NCBI GenBank assembly: GCA_902651635.1
Contig: CACRSC010000045.1
Location: forward strand, 167,183 to 231,182
Direction of reading: 5' to 3'
From: Mastigamoeba balamuthi
Taxonomy: Eukaryota > Evosea > Mastigamoebida > Mastigamoebidae
DNA length: 64,000 bases
Of the stretch, positions 42,975 through 54,800 are shown one piece after another. The notes below the pieces were generated by a model. That model saw only the letters and a list, made by a program, of their open reading frames with translations. It made no database searches and was not told the origin of the DNA. Every line of letters begins with the position of its first letter. The stretch's first letter is position 1. The position numbers were made by a program, and so were the translations under genes.

Positions 42975-43843
42975 CTACTTGGGCACCGGGGGTGCAGCCG
43001 CGAGCTCGAAGGCGCCCATGTCGGTCCCCTCCGCGTAGTACTGCGCGATCCTATGCGCCGCCTCGGGCCTCGTGTACACGTCGGCCCTCGGGTGCTCGAT
43101 GACGTCGAGTACCACGGCGGCCACCTCCTCGGCAGTCTGCGCCCCGGGGACGCTGCGCGAGTCGGGGCCGCCGTGCAGCGCGTTGACGCCGAACTGGGTG
43201 GCCACGACCCCGGGCGAGACAGTCGACACGTGCACCGCAGGGCACCTCTGCGCTGCCTCCATGCGGAACCCCACCGTCAGCGCGTTGAGCATGTGCTTGC
43301 TCGCGCTGTACGCCATCCTGCCGGGGAAGAACGGCGTCCTGCACATGCGCACATCGAATTCAATTGAGTCCCTTTATGTTCCACTGGTGCACTCGCAGGA
43401 ACGGGGACCCCGTGCCTGCCGAGAATGCTCGAGACGTTGATGAGGTGGCCCGAGCCGCGCTGGCAGAAGTGCTCGAGGGCGACCTGCGAGCCGTAGAGGG
43501 CCGTGGTGACGTTGGCGTCGAGCATGGCGACGAGGTCGTCGCGCGAGGTCTGCGAGGGGCTGCGCGTGATGCCCCTGCCCGCGTTGTTGACCCACACGTC
43601 GACGCCCCCGTGCCGCGCCACCGCCTCGGCCAGCACGCGCTCGACGTCCCCGCGCACGGTGCAGTCGGCGACGACGGCCAGGGCCCCGGGACCCGCGGTG
43701 GCTGCGACCCTGCGGAGCTCCTCCTCTCGGCGGGCGACGAGGACCGCGTGGCCCCCGCTGTGCTCCACGAGCTGGGCCAGGGCCGCCCCGATGCCGCTGC
43801 TGGCGCCCGTGACCACGACGACCTTGCCCCTGACAGACGACAT
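42975..43843 (-). CDS. Short-chain dehydrogenase/reductase (2 exons)
   Basis: A classical SDR oxidoreductase of 263 residues. Exons 43843-43416 and 43338-42975 join in phase 2. The cofactor motif TGASSGIG is at residues 12-19, NNAG at 86-89, the catalytic Ser in NVSSILG, and Tyr153/Lys157 in YSASK, all intact. An Arg-Arg pair after the second strand suggests NADP(H). The ATG chosen places the Rossmann fold normally; the longer upstream frame is leader. No GT donor gives the right phase; a GC-AG intron (donor GCACGG) restores the expected SSILGR-TPFFPGR sequence. The substrate is unknown; alcohol, steroid or lipid carbonyls are typical. It is divergent from the DOMON gene and 2 kb from the PKS start. 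Confidence 0.88.
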
Positions 43844-44234
43844 TGTGCTGCTACTCAACTGCGCTGAGTTTTTTGTTTTTGTGTGTCGATTTTTCGAAAG
43901 CGGTGTGCGCATTTGTCCATGCTCGAACACGTCACTGGTGTGTCCGCCAGCACCTTCGTTGGTCACCTCTCGGAAAAGTGGATGCCAAAACCGTTCGAAT
44001 CAGACGATAATCGAGCCCGTGGCTGTCCGACGAGCCGCTCGTTGGTCAAAACCGGTGACCGCCTCTCCCACCGCCCTCAATCTCCAGCAGAGTCGTGAGG
44101 ACATGGCAAGATCGAAGCCGCCAGAGCCCGATTGGCTGGCAGAGGGCTGGCGAGAGGCAGAGGGTGCCATGTTCGCATGCCGATGCCCGGACAGAGCTGA
44201 AGGAATCGTGTACGTGCAATGAATCTGGATCTCC

Positions 44235-44255
44235 GAGATATCTGCAGAATATCTC
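44235..44255. promoter_or_regulatory. Paired ATATCT elements before the DOMON gene
   Basis: GAGATATCTGCAGAATATCTC contains two ATATCT copies 10-30 bp before the ATG at 44265. Similar elements precede 9637 and 45815. Candidate core promoter or initiator. Confidence 0.4.
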
Positions 44256-44264
44256 ACCAACGCG

Positions 44265-45122
44265 ATGACCGCCGCTCTCCTCGTAGCCACTGCCGCGCTG
44301 CTGGCCGCGTGCGCCGGTGCCTCTGGCGCGCTCCCGGGGTGCCTCGTGCTGCACGCCGAGCCGCCGGTGATGCGCCTGCGCTGGGACGTGGTCGACGAGC
44401 ACCCGATGCCCCCGGCCCTGCGCTTCCGCCTCGAGGTCGCCGACGACGGCGCCTCCGTCTCGGCCGTCGCGTGGGGCATCTCGCCCAGCAGCGGCTTCTT
44501 CGGCGTCTCCTCGTCCGACGTCTTCATTGTGATCCCCGTGCGGCCACTTGGCCCTCCCGATCGCGAAAATGACGCCCATACATCGCGAAATTATTTCTCA
44601 CCCCCCAACCCACAGAACAGGACCACGGGGGGCGGGGCGGTGCAGGACGGCTCGTTCCGCATGATGAAGATCCGCGAGGACGAGCACAACGACCTGTCGG
44701 AGATCCGCGTCGAGACCACCGGTCGCGTCCTCTCCACAACAAGGAATGTTACAGAAATCAATTGATCTGACGCCCGCCCCCCCTCCCTGCTCTTCCTCCT
44801 GGCAGACACTGCGATCGTGGCCGAGTTCCGGAGGGACGTCGTGGCGCGGCACGACACGGAGGACACGGACATCCTGCTGACGGGGGGCCAGCAGGTGTTC
44901 ATGTGCTACTGGCAGAGCCCCGAGGGCGGGCGCAAGGGGCGGCCAGCGGACATGGCCCTCGTCGACGACCCCGTCGAGTGGGTCCTCGAGCGCGACGCCT
45001 GCGACCCCGACGCGCCCGTCCGCAAGGAGCTCCGCAAGCGCGGCTTCGTGCAGGACTCCGCGAGGCCCGAGCCCGAGCCCGAGCCCGCGACGACGCTCGG
45101 GGGGGCCGCAGCTGTACGTTAG
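44265..45122 (+). CDS. Secreted DOMON-domain-like protein (3 exons)
   Basis: Exons 44265-44528, 44616-44721 and 44806-45122 give 228 residues. Residues 1-21 form a signal peptide. Residues ~30-200 match the DOMON fold pattern: an RLRWDVVDE strand, LRFRLEVADDG, AVAWGISP, SSSDVFI, a Gly-rich loop then VQDGSF, and AEFRRDVVARHDTEDTDI followed by a GGQQVFMCYW strand. DOMON domains bind heme or sugars in extracellular redox or adhesion proteins; no partner reductase domain is fused here. The protein ends with a Pro-Glu-rich tail and no clear membrane anchor. It lies between the SDR and the PKS gene. Confidence 0.68.
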
Positions 45123-45814
45123 TTGCGTTCGCTGCCGTTGCGTTGGTTTCTGCGCCCGTTTGGGCGATAGCGGCCGTTGCTTGTCGTTTTTCCCTTCCGG
45201 CTCACGCCCGGGGCGGGGCGCCTCGATCTCCTCCTCCTCCCCTTCCGCAAAGGCTGTCGGTGCTGTCGGCGTGGCGATGCTGCTGGCGTGGGCTGTGGCT
45301 ACCGCTGCCACCCTGTGGCAGTGAGGAATACCTGCACGTCAACCAGTCAACCAGAGAGAACGCTGTTGGGCTTCTGTCCTGTGTGCTGATCTGCGCGTGT
45401 GTGTGGGGGTGCCTGCTGTTGTTTGGCAGGGGTCCTGAGCCCCACCCACGGTCGATTGCCGTGGCGTTGTGGTTGAAGGGTGACGGGTGCCTGCGATTGG
45501 GGTACAGATTTGGTGTGTACGTACACGCAGAACACCGGGCACAGCTGTTTTTTCCGTCCGATTGCGTGGGCCCTCCGTGGCCTCCTCCGGCGACTGCGCC
45601 CGCGTGGTGCGCTATGGCGCCACCGCGTGGGGGCAGCAGCGTTGACTGGCTGGGAGCGGGCCCTGCCCCAGAGGGTCCCTCTCGACAGCGATATTTGGAA
45701 ATATCTGCCACGTTGAGAGGGGGCATAGGTCTGCCCGTCCCCCCCCCACTCAGCTCCTCACACCTTTGTTTCTGTTTGCGAGTGACAACCCACAGTGCGG
45801 GGACCTCACAGACG
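45123..45814. promoter_or_regulatory. PKS upstream region
   Basis: About 690 bp between the DOMON stop and the PKS ATG. A GATATTTGGAAATATCTG inverted element at 45690-45707 is the strongest promoter candidate; the AATATCT core recurs before other genes. Long open frames crossing this region lack motifs and are not called. Confidence 0.4.
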
Positions 45815-48800
45815 ATGGCGGACAACACCAGCGCAGCCGCCGCCACCTTTTCCCTCGAGGGCCTCGAGCGCCGCGACGGCGGCAGCGGGCCCGTGCACAA
45901 CAGCGTGCAGGCGCAGCCGGCGGTCGCGACGGTCGTCGACGCGTTCAAGTACCGCGTGCGCGCGATGCCCGGCCAGCGCGTCTACACGTGGCTCGACGAC
46001 GGCGAGACCGACGGCGACTCGGTGACCGTCGAGCAGCTCTGGCGCCGCGCGCGGGCGATCGGCGCGATGATGCAGGCGCGCGGGCTGCGGGGCCGCAACG
46101 TCGTGCTGCTCTACAGCTTCGAGGGCCTCGACTTCATCTGCGCCTTCTGGGCCTGCCTCATCAGCGGCGTCGTCGCCGTCCCCACCTACCCCCCGGACCC
46201 CACCAGGTAAAACGTCGCCTCGCCTGCCCACGTCGTCGCTCCCCAGGGGTTGTGTTGTTGTGCCGCCTGTGATCGATCACTTTTTGGGGGAGGTGTGGGG
46301 GGTGTTGGGGGCCCCGCTCCTTCTTTTTGGGGTTCCTGTTGGCTGCTGGCTGGGCAGCCGCCCGCCGCCGTGTGCCCGGGAGAGAGCTCGCTGCGGTGGG
46401 GGATGCCCGGCGTGTGTGTGGCCCCCGGAGATAGCAGATAGCAGCCGCCGTGCCCTGCTGCAGGGATCGGACACACTTTTCTTGAATTGTGACTGACGTT
46501 GCACGATCCGGAAGATACCATACTGACGTCGTGACGATATGCTAAAAATCTGCGATTCCGACTCTGCCCCCCCACCCCGCAGGCTGCACCGGTCGCTGGG
46601 GCGCTTTGAGCTGATCCTGCAGGACTGCGACTGCGCGCTGGTGATCACGACCAAGGAGATCATGGAGCAGATGGAGGAGGTCCTGCAGATGTTCCCCGCG
46701 CTGCGGCGCTTCTCGCTGGCGGCCACGGACGACCTGCCGCCCGAGCTGGCGGACCAGTGGGCCGAGCCGCAGCTGACGGCCTCGTCTGTCGCGTTCCTGC
46801 AGTACACGAGCGGGTCCACGGGCCTGCCCAAGGGCGTCATGGTGACGCACGGCTGCCTGATCGCCAACGAGCGCGCCATCATGGAGAGCTTCCGCGTGCC
46901 CGACTGCACGCCCGTGACCTGCTGGCTGCCGCTCTACCACGACATGGGCCTCATCGGCCTCGTCGTCTACGGCGTCTTTGGCGGCGTCGACGAGTTCATG
47001 ATGAGCCCCATCAGCTTCATCAAGAAGCCCTTCCGCTGGCTCAAGGTCATCTCCGACAGGCGCTGCCGCGTCACCGGCGGGCCCAACTTCGCCTACGAGC
47101 TCTGCGCCCGCAAGGTCTCCAAGGAGCAGCTCGCCACCCTCGACCTCTCGTGCCTCGACCTCATGTTCAGCGGTCAGTCTCTCCCCTACCCCCCTTCCTC
47201 GATCGATTCCCGGCGGTGACATGTTTTTTTGCGACTGCCAGGGGCCGAGCCGGTGCGCGCGCAGACCGTCGAGGCGTTCCTGCACAAGTTCCGGTCGACG
47301 GGGCTCAAGCGGACGTCGTTCATGCCGGTGTACGGCCTGGCCGAGGCGACGCTGCTCGTGGCGGGCACGCGGCGCGGGTCTGCGCCGCAGGTGACGTGGT
47401 TCCGCACCGAGGAGCTGCAGCACGGCGTCATCGAGCCCTCGCTGGCCGGCGGCGCCGAGTCGCGGCCGTTTGTCTCGTGCGGCGTGTGCAGCGCGGGCGA
47501 GGACTGGCCCATCCGCATCGTCGACGCGGCTACGCGGGTGCCGGTGCCCGCGGGCCACGTGGGCGAGATCTGGGTCTCGGGGCCCAGCGTCGCCGCGGGG
47601 TACTGGAACAAGCCCGAGCTCAGCGAGGCCACGTTCCGCGCGCGTCTCGCGGGCGAGAGCGACGACGGCAGGACGTACCTGCGGACGGGCGACCTGGGGT
47701 TCTGGTACGAGGGCAACCTCTACATCACGGGGCGCGAGAAGGACCTCATCATCATCCACGGCAAGAACCACTACCCGCAGGACATCGAGAGCACCGTCGA
47801 GAAGCACCCGCTGGTGCGGCCCGGCTGCATCGCGGCGTTCGCGGTCGACGTCAAGAACGAGGAGCAGCTGGTCGTGCTGACCGAGGGCGCGCCGACGCTC
47901 GACGCCTCGCGCGCGCAGCAGGTGCTCACGGAGATCCGCGACAGCATCATGGAGGCGCACGAGCTGCAGCCCTACGCCATCGTGCTGCTCAAGCACAACA
48001 CCATCTGCAAGACCAGCAGCGGCAAGATCCAGCGCCGCGCCTGCAAGGAGCTCTACGTGCGCGGCGTCCTCGAGTCGCTCGCGACGTGGTCCGTCGACGA
48101 GCAGCCCACCTCGCCGGTGCTCAAGACGCCCAAGCCCGAGGCGCTGCCCGCCCCCAGGCCGTCGGCGGTGGCTGCGGCCAGGGAGCAGGGCATGAGCGAC
48201 AGGGCGCAGCAGATCGCCGACAGGATCGTCGGCAGCATCGCGGCCAAGATGAGCGCCGAGCAGCAGCAGAAGACCGAGATCAGGCTCAACACGCCGTTCA
48301 GCGCGCTGGGCATGACGTCGGCCGACGTCATCGGGCTCGCGGGGGAGCTCGAGGAGTGGCTGGGCAAGAAGCTCAGCCCCACCGTCCTCTACGAGTACCC
48401 GACCATCGAGCTCCTCTCGCGCTACCTCGCCGACGACCCCTCGCTCTCCCCGAGCGCCTTCGTCGCCGAGTCGGACCAGTTGAGTTCTCTCTCTCTCTCT
48501 CTCTCTCTGCCTTCGGGTTCCTGTTCGGCTCTTGCACGGTTCTCAACTGGCTGTTTTCTGGTGTGCAGCAAGGAGCCCATGGCCATCGTCGGTCTGGCGT
48601 GCAGGTTCCCCGGGGCGCCGGGCAAGGAGGCGTTCTGGAGGCTGATGACCGAGGGGCGCGACGCGGTGAGCGAGGTGCCGTCGTCGCGGTTCGACATTGA
48701 CGAGTTCTACGACCCCACGCCGCGTACGCCCGGCAAGACGTACACGCGCAGCGGCGGCTTTGTCGACGACGTCGACCTGTTCGACACGCGCTTCTTCAAC

Positions 48801-51800
48801 GTCACGCGCTCCGAGGCCGACGCGATGGACCCGCAGCAGCGCCTGCTGCTCATGGTGACGCAGGAGGCGCTCGACGACGCCGGCGAGGCCCACGCGGCGC
48901 TGGCGGGCTCGCGGACGGCCGTCGTCGTCGGGCTCTGCAGCGGCGACTACGCCAGCATGCAGCACCAGGACCCCAGCATCAGCAGCGCGTTTGTCGCGAC
49001 GGGCGGCGCGCACTCGATCGCCGCCAACCGCATCTCGTACTTCTACGACCTGCAGGGCCCGTCGATCTGCCTCGACACGGCCTGCTCGAGCTCGCTCGTC
49101 GCGCTCGACGTCGCGATGCGCTACCTGCAGCAGGGCCGCTGCGACCGCGCCATCGTCGGCGCCGCCAACCTCATCCTGACGCCGCAGTCGTTCATCGCGC
49201 TGTCGCAGGCCAGCTTCCTCTCGCCCGACGGCCGCTGCAAGGCCTTTGACCACCGCGCCGACGGCTTCGCGCGCGCAGAGGGCGTCGCCGCCGTCGTCAT
49301 CAAGCCGCTCAGCGCCGCGCGCGCCGCGGGCGACCGCGTGTACGCCGTCGTGCTGGGATCGGCGGTCAACCAGGACGGCCAGAGCAACGGCCTCACGGCC
49401 CCCAACCCCCGCGCGCAGCAGTCGCTCATCCGCGACGCCGTCGCCCGCGCGGGCGTCGCGCCGGAGAGCGTGCAGTACATCGAGTGCCACGGGACCGGCA
49501 CGGCGCTCGGCGACCCCATCGAGGTGGGCGCCATCGACGCGGCGCTGTGCGCCGGGCACCAGAGGCAGTCGCCGCTGCTGCTGGGGTCCGTCAAGACGAA
49601 CATCGCGCACACCGAGGCCGCGGCGGGCCTCGCGGGGCTCATCAAGCTCTCGCTGGCGCTGCACCGCGGAGTCATCCCGCCGAGCATCCACTACGAGCGC
49701 CCCAACCCCAAGATCGCGGCCATCGCCAGCGGCGCCGTGCGCGTCGTCGCGGGCTCTGCGGCCGAGTGGCCCGCCCAGGCCGACGGCTCGCAGAGGCACG
49801 TCGGCGGCGTCAGCTCGTTCGGCTTTGGTGGGACCAACGCGCACGTCGTGCTGGGCAGCGCCGACGACGCGAGGCCCTCGGGCGCCGCTGCCGCGCAGGA
49901 GGAGCGCATGTGGGCGCTGGCGGTCAGCGCCGACACGGAGCAGGGGCTCCGGGCGACCGTGCAGCGCTACAGGCAGATGCTCGGCTCGGCGAGCGTCTCG
50001 ATGGCCGCGCTCTGCCACTCGGCGCTCAGGCGCCGCACGCCGCGCGCGCACAGGGCGGCGTTCCTGGGGCTGCGGCGCGAGGAGATGGCCGCCGCGATCG
50101 ACGCGTGGCTCGCGGGCGACTCGAGCGACCCGCGGATGAAGAAGCGCGCGACGGCCGGGCAGGCGCTGCGCGGGCCCAACAAGCTGATGTTCGTGTTCGC
50201 CGGCCAGGGCCCGCAGTGGTACGCCATGGGCAGGGAGCTCTACCTGACGGTCGGCTGGTTCCGCGACCGCTGCGAGGAGTTCACGGCCATCTTCGGGCGC
50301 CTGGGCCTCGACTGGGACATCCGCGAGGAGATGAGCAAGATGAGCGCGGCCGACTCGCACATGGACCAGACGCGCGTCGCGCAGGTGCTGCTGTTCACGT
50401 TCCAGGTCTGCCTCGCGAGGCTGTGGGTGCACTGGGGAGCGCGCCCGACGGCCGTCATGGGCCACTCGCTCGGCGAGATCTCGGCCGCGTGCTTTGCTGG
50501 CGTGCTCGACGACGAGACTGCCTGCCAGCTCATCTTCCACCGCGCGCATCTCATGCAGGAGGCTGTAAGTCCCTCTTTCCTGCTTTCCCCTCCGTTTGGC
50601 TGCTTGTGTTTGCTGCTGCCGTGCCATCATTTGCATACCTGCGTGTGCTTGAGCGTTTGTGCTGGCTTTCGTCTTGCCAGCAGGACCACGGATGACTTAG
50701 GCACTTGCCGGGGCTCGGGCTCGGGCCATGGCTTCGAAACGCTGCTCTGGGTCTGGATTGGTCTTCGGGAATGGCCAAGGCTCGGAGTGGGTCTGGCGAA
50801 GTCCATGGCTCTCCGTGTTTAGCGCGTTTTAGTGGATTGTGATGCCAGCCTCGGAGGGCACGCCTGACCACCGTGTGTGCAGCACGGCAAGGGTAAGATG
50901 TGCGCCGTGCACATCGACGCGGCCGAGGCCGACGAGCTCGCCAAGCCGTACGCCGAGACGCTGAGCGTCGCGTGCTACAACGCCCCCGGCGTGTGCGTGC
51001 TCTCGGGCGACGAGCCCTCGCTCGAGAAGTGCCTCGCCGACGCGCGCGCCAAGCACCCGAACCTCGTCGTGCAGTGGCTGCCCGTCAACTACGTCTTCCA
51101 CAGCCCGCAGCTCGACCCCCTCGTCCCGCAGCTGGCGGAGAAGCTGCAGTTCCTGCGCCCCGCCGAGGCCAAGATGAAGGTCTACAGCACCGTCACGGGC
51201 GAGCCCATCCTCGGCGCCGACATGGACGCGCAGTACTGGTCGCTGCAGATGCGCAGGCCCGTGCGCCTGGCGGCGACGCTCGCGGCCGCCGTGCGCGACG
51301 ACTACGCGTCGTTTGTCGAGATCTCGCCGCACCCCGTGCTGTCGTTCTACACGCGCGCCGTGCTCGACGCCGCCAACGTCGACGGCGTCGTCGTGCCCTC
51401 GCTGGTCCGCAAGGAGCACGAGCGGCTCACGATGGCCGGCAGCCTCCTGTCGCTCTGGACGTGCGGCGCCCCCGTGGACCCCGTGCGCTACCTCTTCGAC
51501 GACCCCGCAGCCGCGCCCGCCAGCGGGGCCGCGGAGCTCTTTGCGGAGCTGCCGCCGCGCGTGTGGGACCTGCAGCGCTACTGGCTCGCCAACCCGCCGC
51601 GCTACGGCGCCAGCGCGCTCGTCTCCTCGGCGCCGCTCGACGAGACGCTCTACGAGGAGCAGTGGCGCGAGGCGCCGCTGGCCTCGGCGGCGGCCCCTGA
51701 GCAGCTCTCGGGCGCCCGCCTGCTCGTCTTCTCCGACGGCTCCGCCGCCGCCGCCGCGCTGGTCGCCGCCGCCGCGCCGTCGAGTGTCGCCGTCGCGCTG

Positions 51801-54800
51801 CCCGAGTCGGCCGACGCGGTCGCCGCCGCCGTCGCGGCCGCGCTCGAGGCCAACCCCGCGTCGGGCTTCGCCGGCATCGTCTACTGCTGGGCCAGCGGCG
51901 CCGAGGGGGCCGACGCGGTGCGCACGGTCTACGCGCCCGCGGTGCTGATGCAGACGCTCGTGCGCTCGGGGACCTTCAGGGCGCCCGTCGTCTTTGTGAC
52001 GTGCAACGCCGTCGCCACGCCGGCCAACGCGGGCAAGAGCGTCGCGGCGACGCAGCGCATGGCGTGGGGGTTCGCCATGACCGCCGCGCAGGAGTACCCG
52101 GGCCTCGCGCCGACCGTCGTCGACGTGTCGGGCGACGACGGCGACGCCGCGGCGCTCGTCGCGGAGGTGTCGGCGGCCATCGTCGGCGCGGGCAACGCCG
52201 CGGCGCAGGAGCAGGCGGTGGCGCTGCACGGGGGCAAGAGGCTCGTCAGGCGCGCCGCGCGGCTGGCGGCGCCGCCGGTGTCGACGTGGTCCGACGAGGC
52301 CCGGATCGACCCCGAGGGCGTGTACCTCGTCACCGGGGGCTTCGGCGGCCTCGCGCTCGAGCTGTCGGCGTGGCTGGCCTCGCGCGGCTGCAAGCACCTG
52401 GTGCTCGTCACGCGCGCCGCGGAGCCGCCCGAGAGCAACGCCGAGGCGCGCGCCAAGCTCGCGGCGCTGCGCGAGGCCGTGGGCGACGTGCGCGTCGAGG
52501 TCGCCAACGTGGCGGACCGCGAGGCGATGCGCGCGGTGATCGAGCCGCTGGCGAACCTCAAGGGCGTCTTCCACCTCGCCGGCGTGCTGGTCCGCGCGAC
52601 CATCGGCCAGCTGACGCTCGACGAGGCCGAGCGCTCTGTCGGCCCCAAGGCGCGCGCCGCGCTGCACCTGCACGAGCTGACGCGCGGCACGAACCTCGAC
52701 CACTTTGTGCTCGCGTCGTCGGTCTCGGCGTGGGCGCCGCGCGAGGGCCAGGCGGCGTACAGCGCCAGCAACGCGTTCCTCAACGCCCTCGCCGAGCAGC
52801 GCAGGCGCGAGGGCCTGCCCGCGCTGGCCTTCTGCATCGGCCTGATGGGCGACGTCGGCATGCTGGCGCGCCAGGACCCGCGCGCGCTCGAGTACGTCAA
52901 GAAGAGCGGCCTCTACCCCACGCCCGCCAGCGACGTCGTCAAGGCCCTCGCGCACTTTGCGGCCCAGAGCCCCAGGGAGGCCGTCCTCGTCGGCCGCGTC
53001 GACTGGGACGCGTACGCGCCCGACGCCCCGGCGTTCGCGCTCGTCCGCTCGTCGCGCCGCGGCGGGCGCCCGTCGGGCGACGGCGACGCCGAGCCGGAGG
53101 CGGCCGAGCGCGTCGTGCGGTCCGAGGAGGAGATCCGCGAGTGGCTGGGGAAGAACTTCGGCGACGCGATGCACGTGGACCCGCGCGAGCTGGACCCCGA
53201 GGCGCCGCTGAGCAACTACGGCCTGCAGTCGGTCGTCGTGACGGAGATCACGGGGCAGCTGAGCCGCTGGCTGGGCCACAAGGTCTCGCCCAACGTCGTC
53301 TACGACTTCCCGACGCTCTCGGCGCTGACCCGGCACCTCGCCGGCGTCGCGTCGTCGTCGGGCGTCCCGCGCGCGCTGGCCGCCGCGCCCGCCGTCTCGG
53401 CGTCGGAGCCGATCGCGATCGTCGGCATGGCCTGCAGGTTCCCCGGCGGCTGCAACGACCTCGAGGCGTACTGGCGCCTGCTCTACGACGGCGTCGACGC
53501 GGTGCGCGAGGTGCCGCCCGAGAGGTACCGTGCGGGCGACTTCTACGACCGCGACGCGCTGCGGGCCGGCAAGATGAACTCCAAGTGGGGCGGCTTTGTC
53601 GACGACATCGACAAGTTCGACGCGGACTTCTGGTCGATCTCGCCGCGCGAGGCCGAGCGGCTGGACCCGCAGCAGCGCATGTGCCTCGAGACGGCCTGGG
53701 AGGCGCTCGAGGACGCCGGGCAGGTGCCCTCGCGGCTCGCGGGCGGCCGCAACGGCGTCTTTGTCGGGCTGAGCGTCAGCGACTACGGGCAGCTGATGCT
53801 GCTCGACGACAACGTCGCCGACGCCTACTTCTCGACGGGCACGTTCATGTGCATGAACGCCAACCGCCTCTCGTACCTGCTCGACTTCCAGGGCCCCAGC
53901 GTCTCGCTCGACACGGCCTGCTCGTCGGCCTCGGTCAGCGTCCACCTCGCGTGCAACGCCATCCGCAACGGCGAGTGCGGCCTCGCGCTGGCCGGCGGCG
54001 TCAACGCGATCCTGACGCCGACGGGCGCGCTGACGCTGACCAAGACGCACGCGCTGAGCCCCGACGGCCACTGCTTCGCCTTTGACGCGCGCGCCAACGG
54101 CTTCGTGCGCTCCGAGGGCTGCGGGCTCGTCGTCCTCAAGCCGCTCTCGCGCGCGCTGGCCGACGGCGACCGCGTCTACGCGACGATCGCGGGGTCGGCG
54201 GTCAACCAGGACGGGCGCTCGCAGGGCCTGACGGCGCCCAACGGCCTCGCGCAGCAGGCGCTGCTCGAGGACGCCTACAGCCGCGCGGGCAGGTCGCTGG
54301 CAGAGGTCTCGTACATCGAGTGCCACGGCACGGGCACGGCGCTGGGCGACCACATCGAGGTCGAGAGCCTCGGCCAGGCGCTGCTGCGCCACAGGCCCGC
54401 CGGCGACAAGGTGCTGCTGGCCAGCGTCAAGACGAACCTCGGCCACCTCGAGTGCGCCTCGGGCGCCGCGTCGCTCATCAAGGTCGCGCTGGCGCTGGCC
54501 CACGACTACGTGCCGCGCTCGCTGCTCTTCGAGACGCCCAACCCGCACATCGACTTCGGGTCGCTGCCCGTCGAGGTCTCGCGCGGCACCGCGTGGCCCC
54601 AGGGCAAGCCCAAGCTCGCCGGCCTCAGCTCGTTCGGTGCGCGTGGCGCAGGCATTTCCCGGGATTCCACTTTCTGACGTGTCGTGCCGCGCAGGCTTCG
54701 GGGGGACCAACGCGCACATTGTGGTCCAGGCGGCGCCGCAGGAGAGCACCGCGGACCCGCTGCTGGCCGAGCGCGCGGCCGAGGAGGGCCCGTTCGTCTA

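Noticed and set aside
46207-46582. Possible end of a separate FAAL gene after exon 1
   Set aside because: A stop follows the donor, but exon 2 continues the adenylation domain in phase 2, so this is an intron and not a gene end.
50829-54749. Very long minus-strand ORF opposite the PKS (1,306 codons) and similar ones at 48543-50636, 54625-57828 and 57862-60321
   Set aside because: These are antisense shadow frames caused by high third-position GC; their Arg/Ala/Val/Asp-rich content has no domain.
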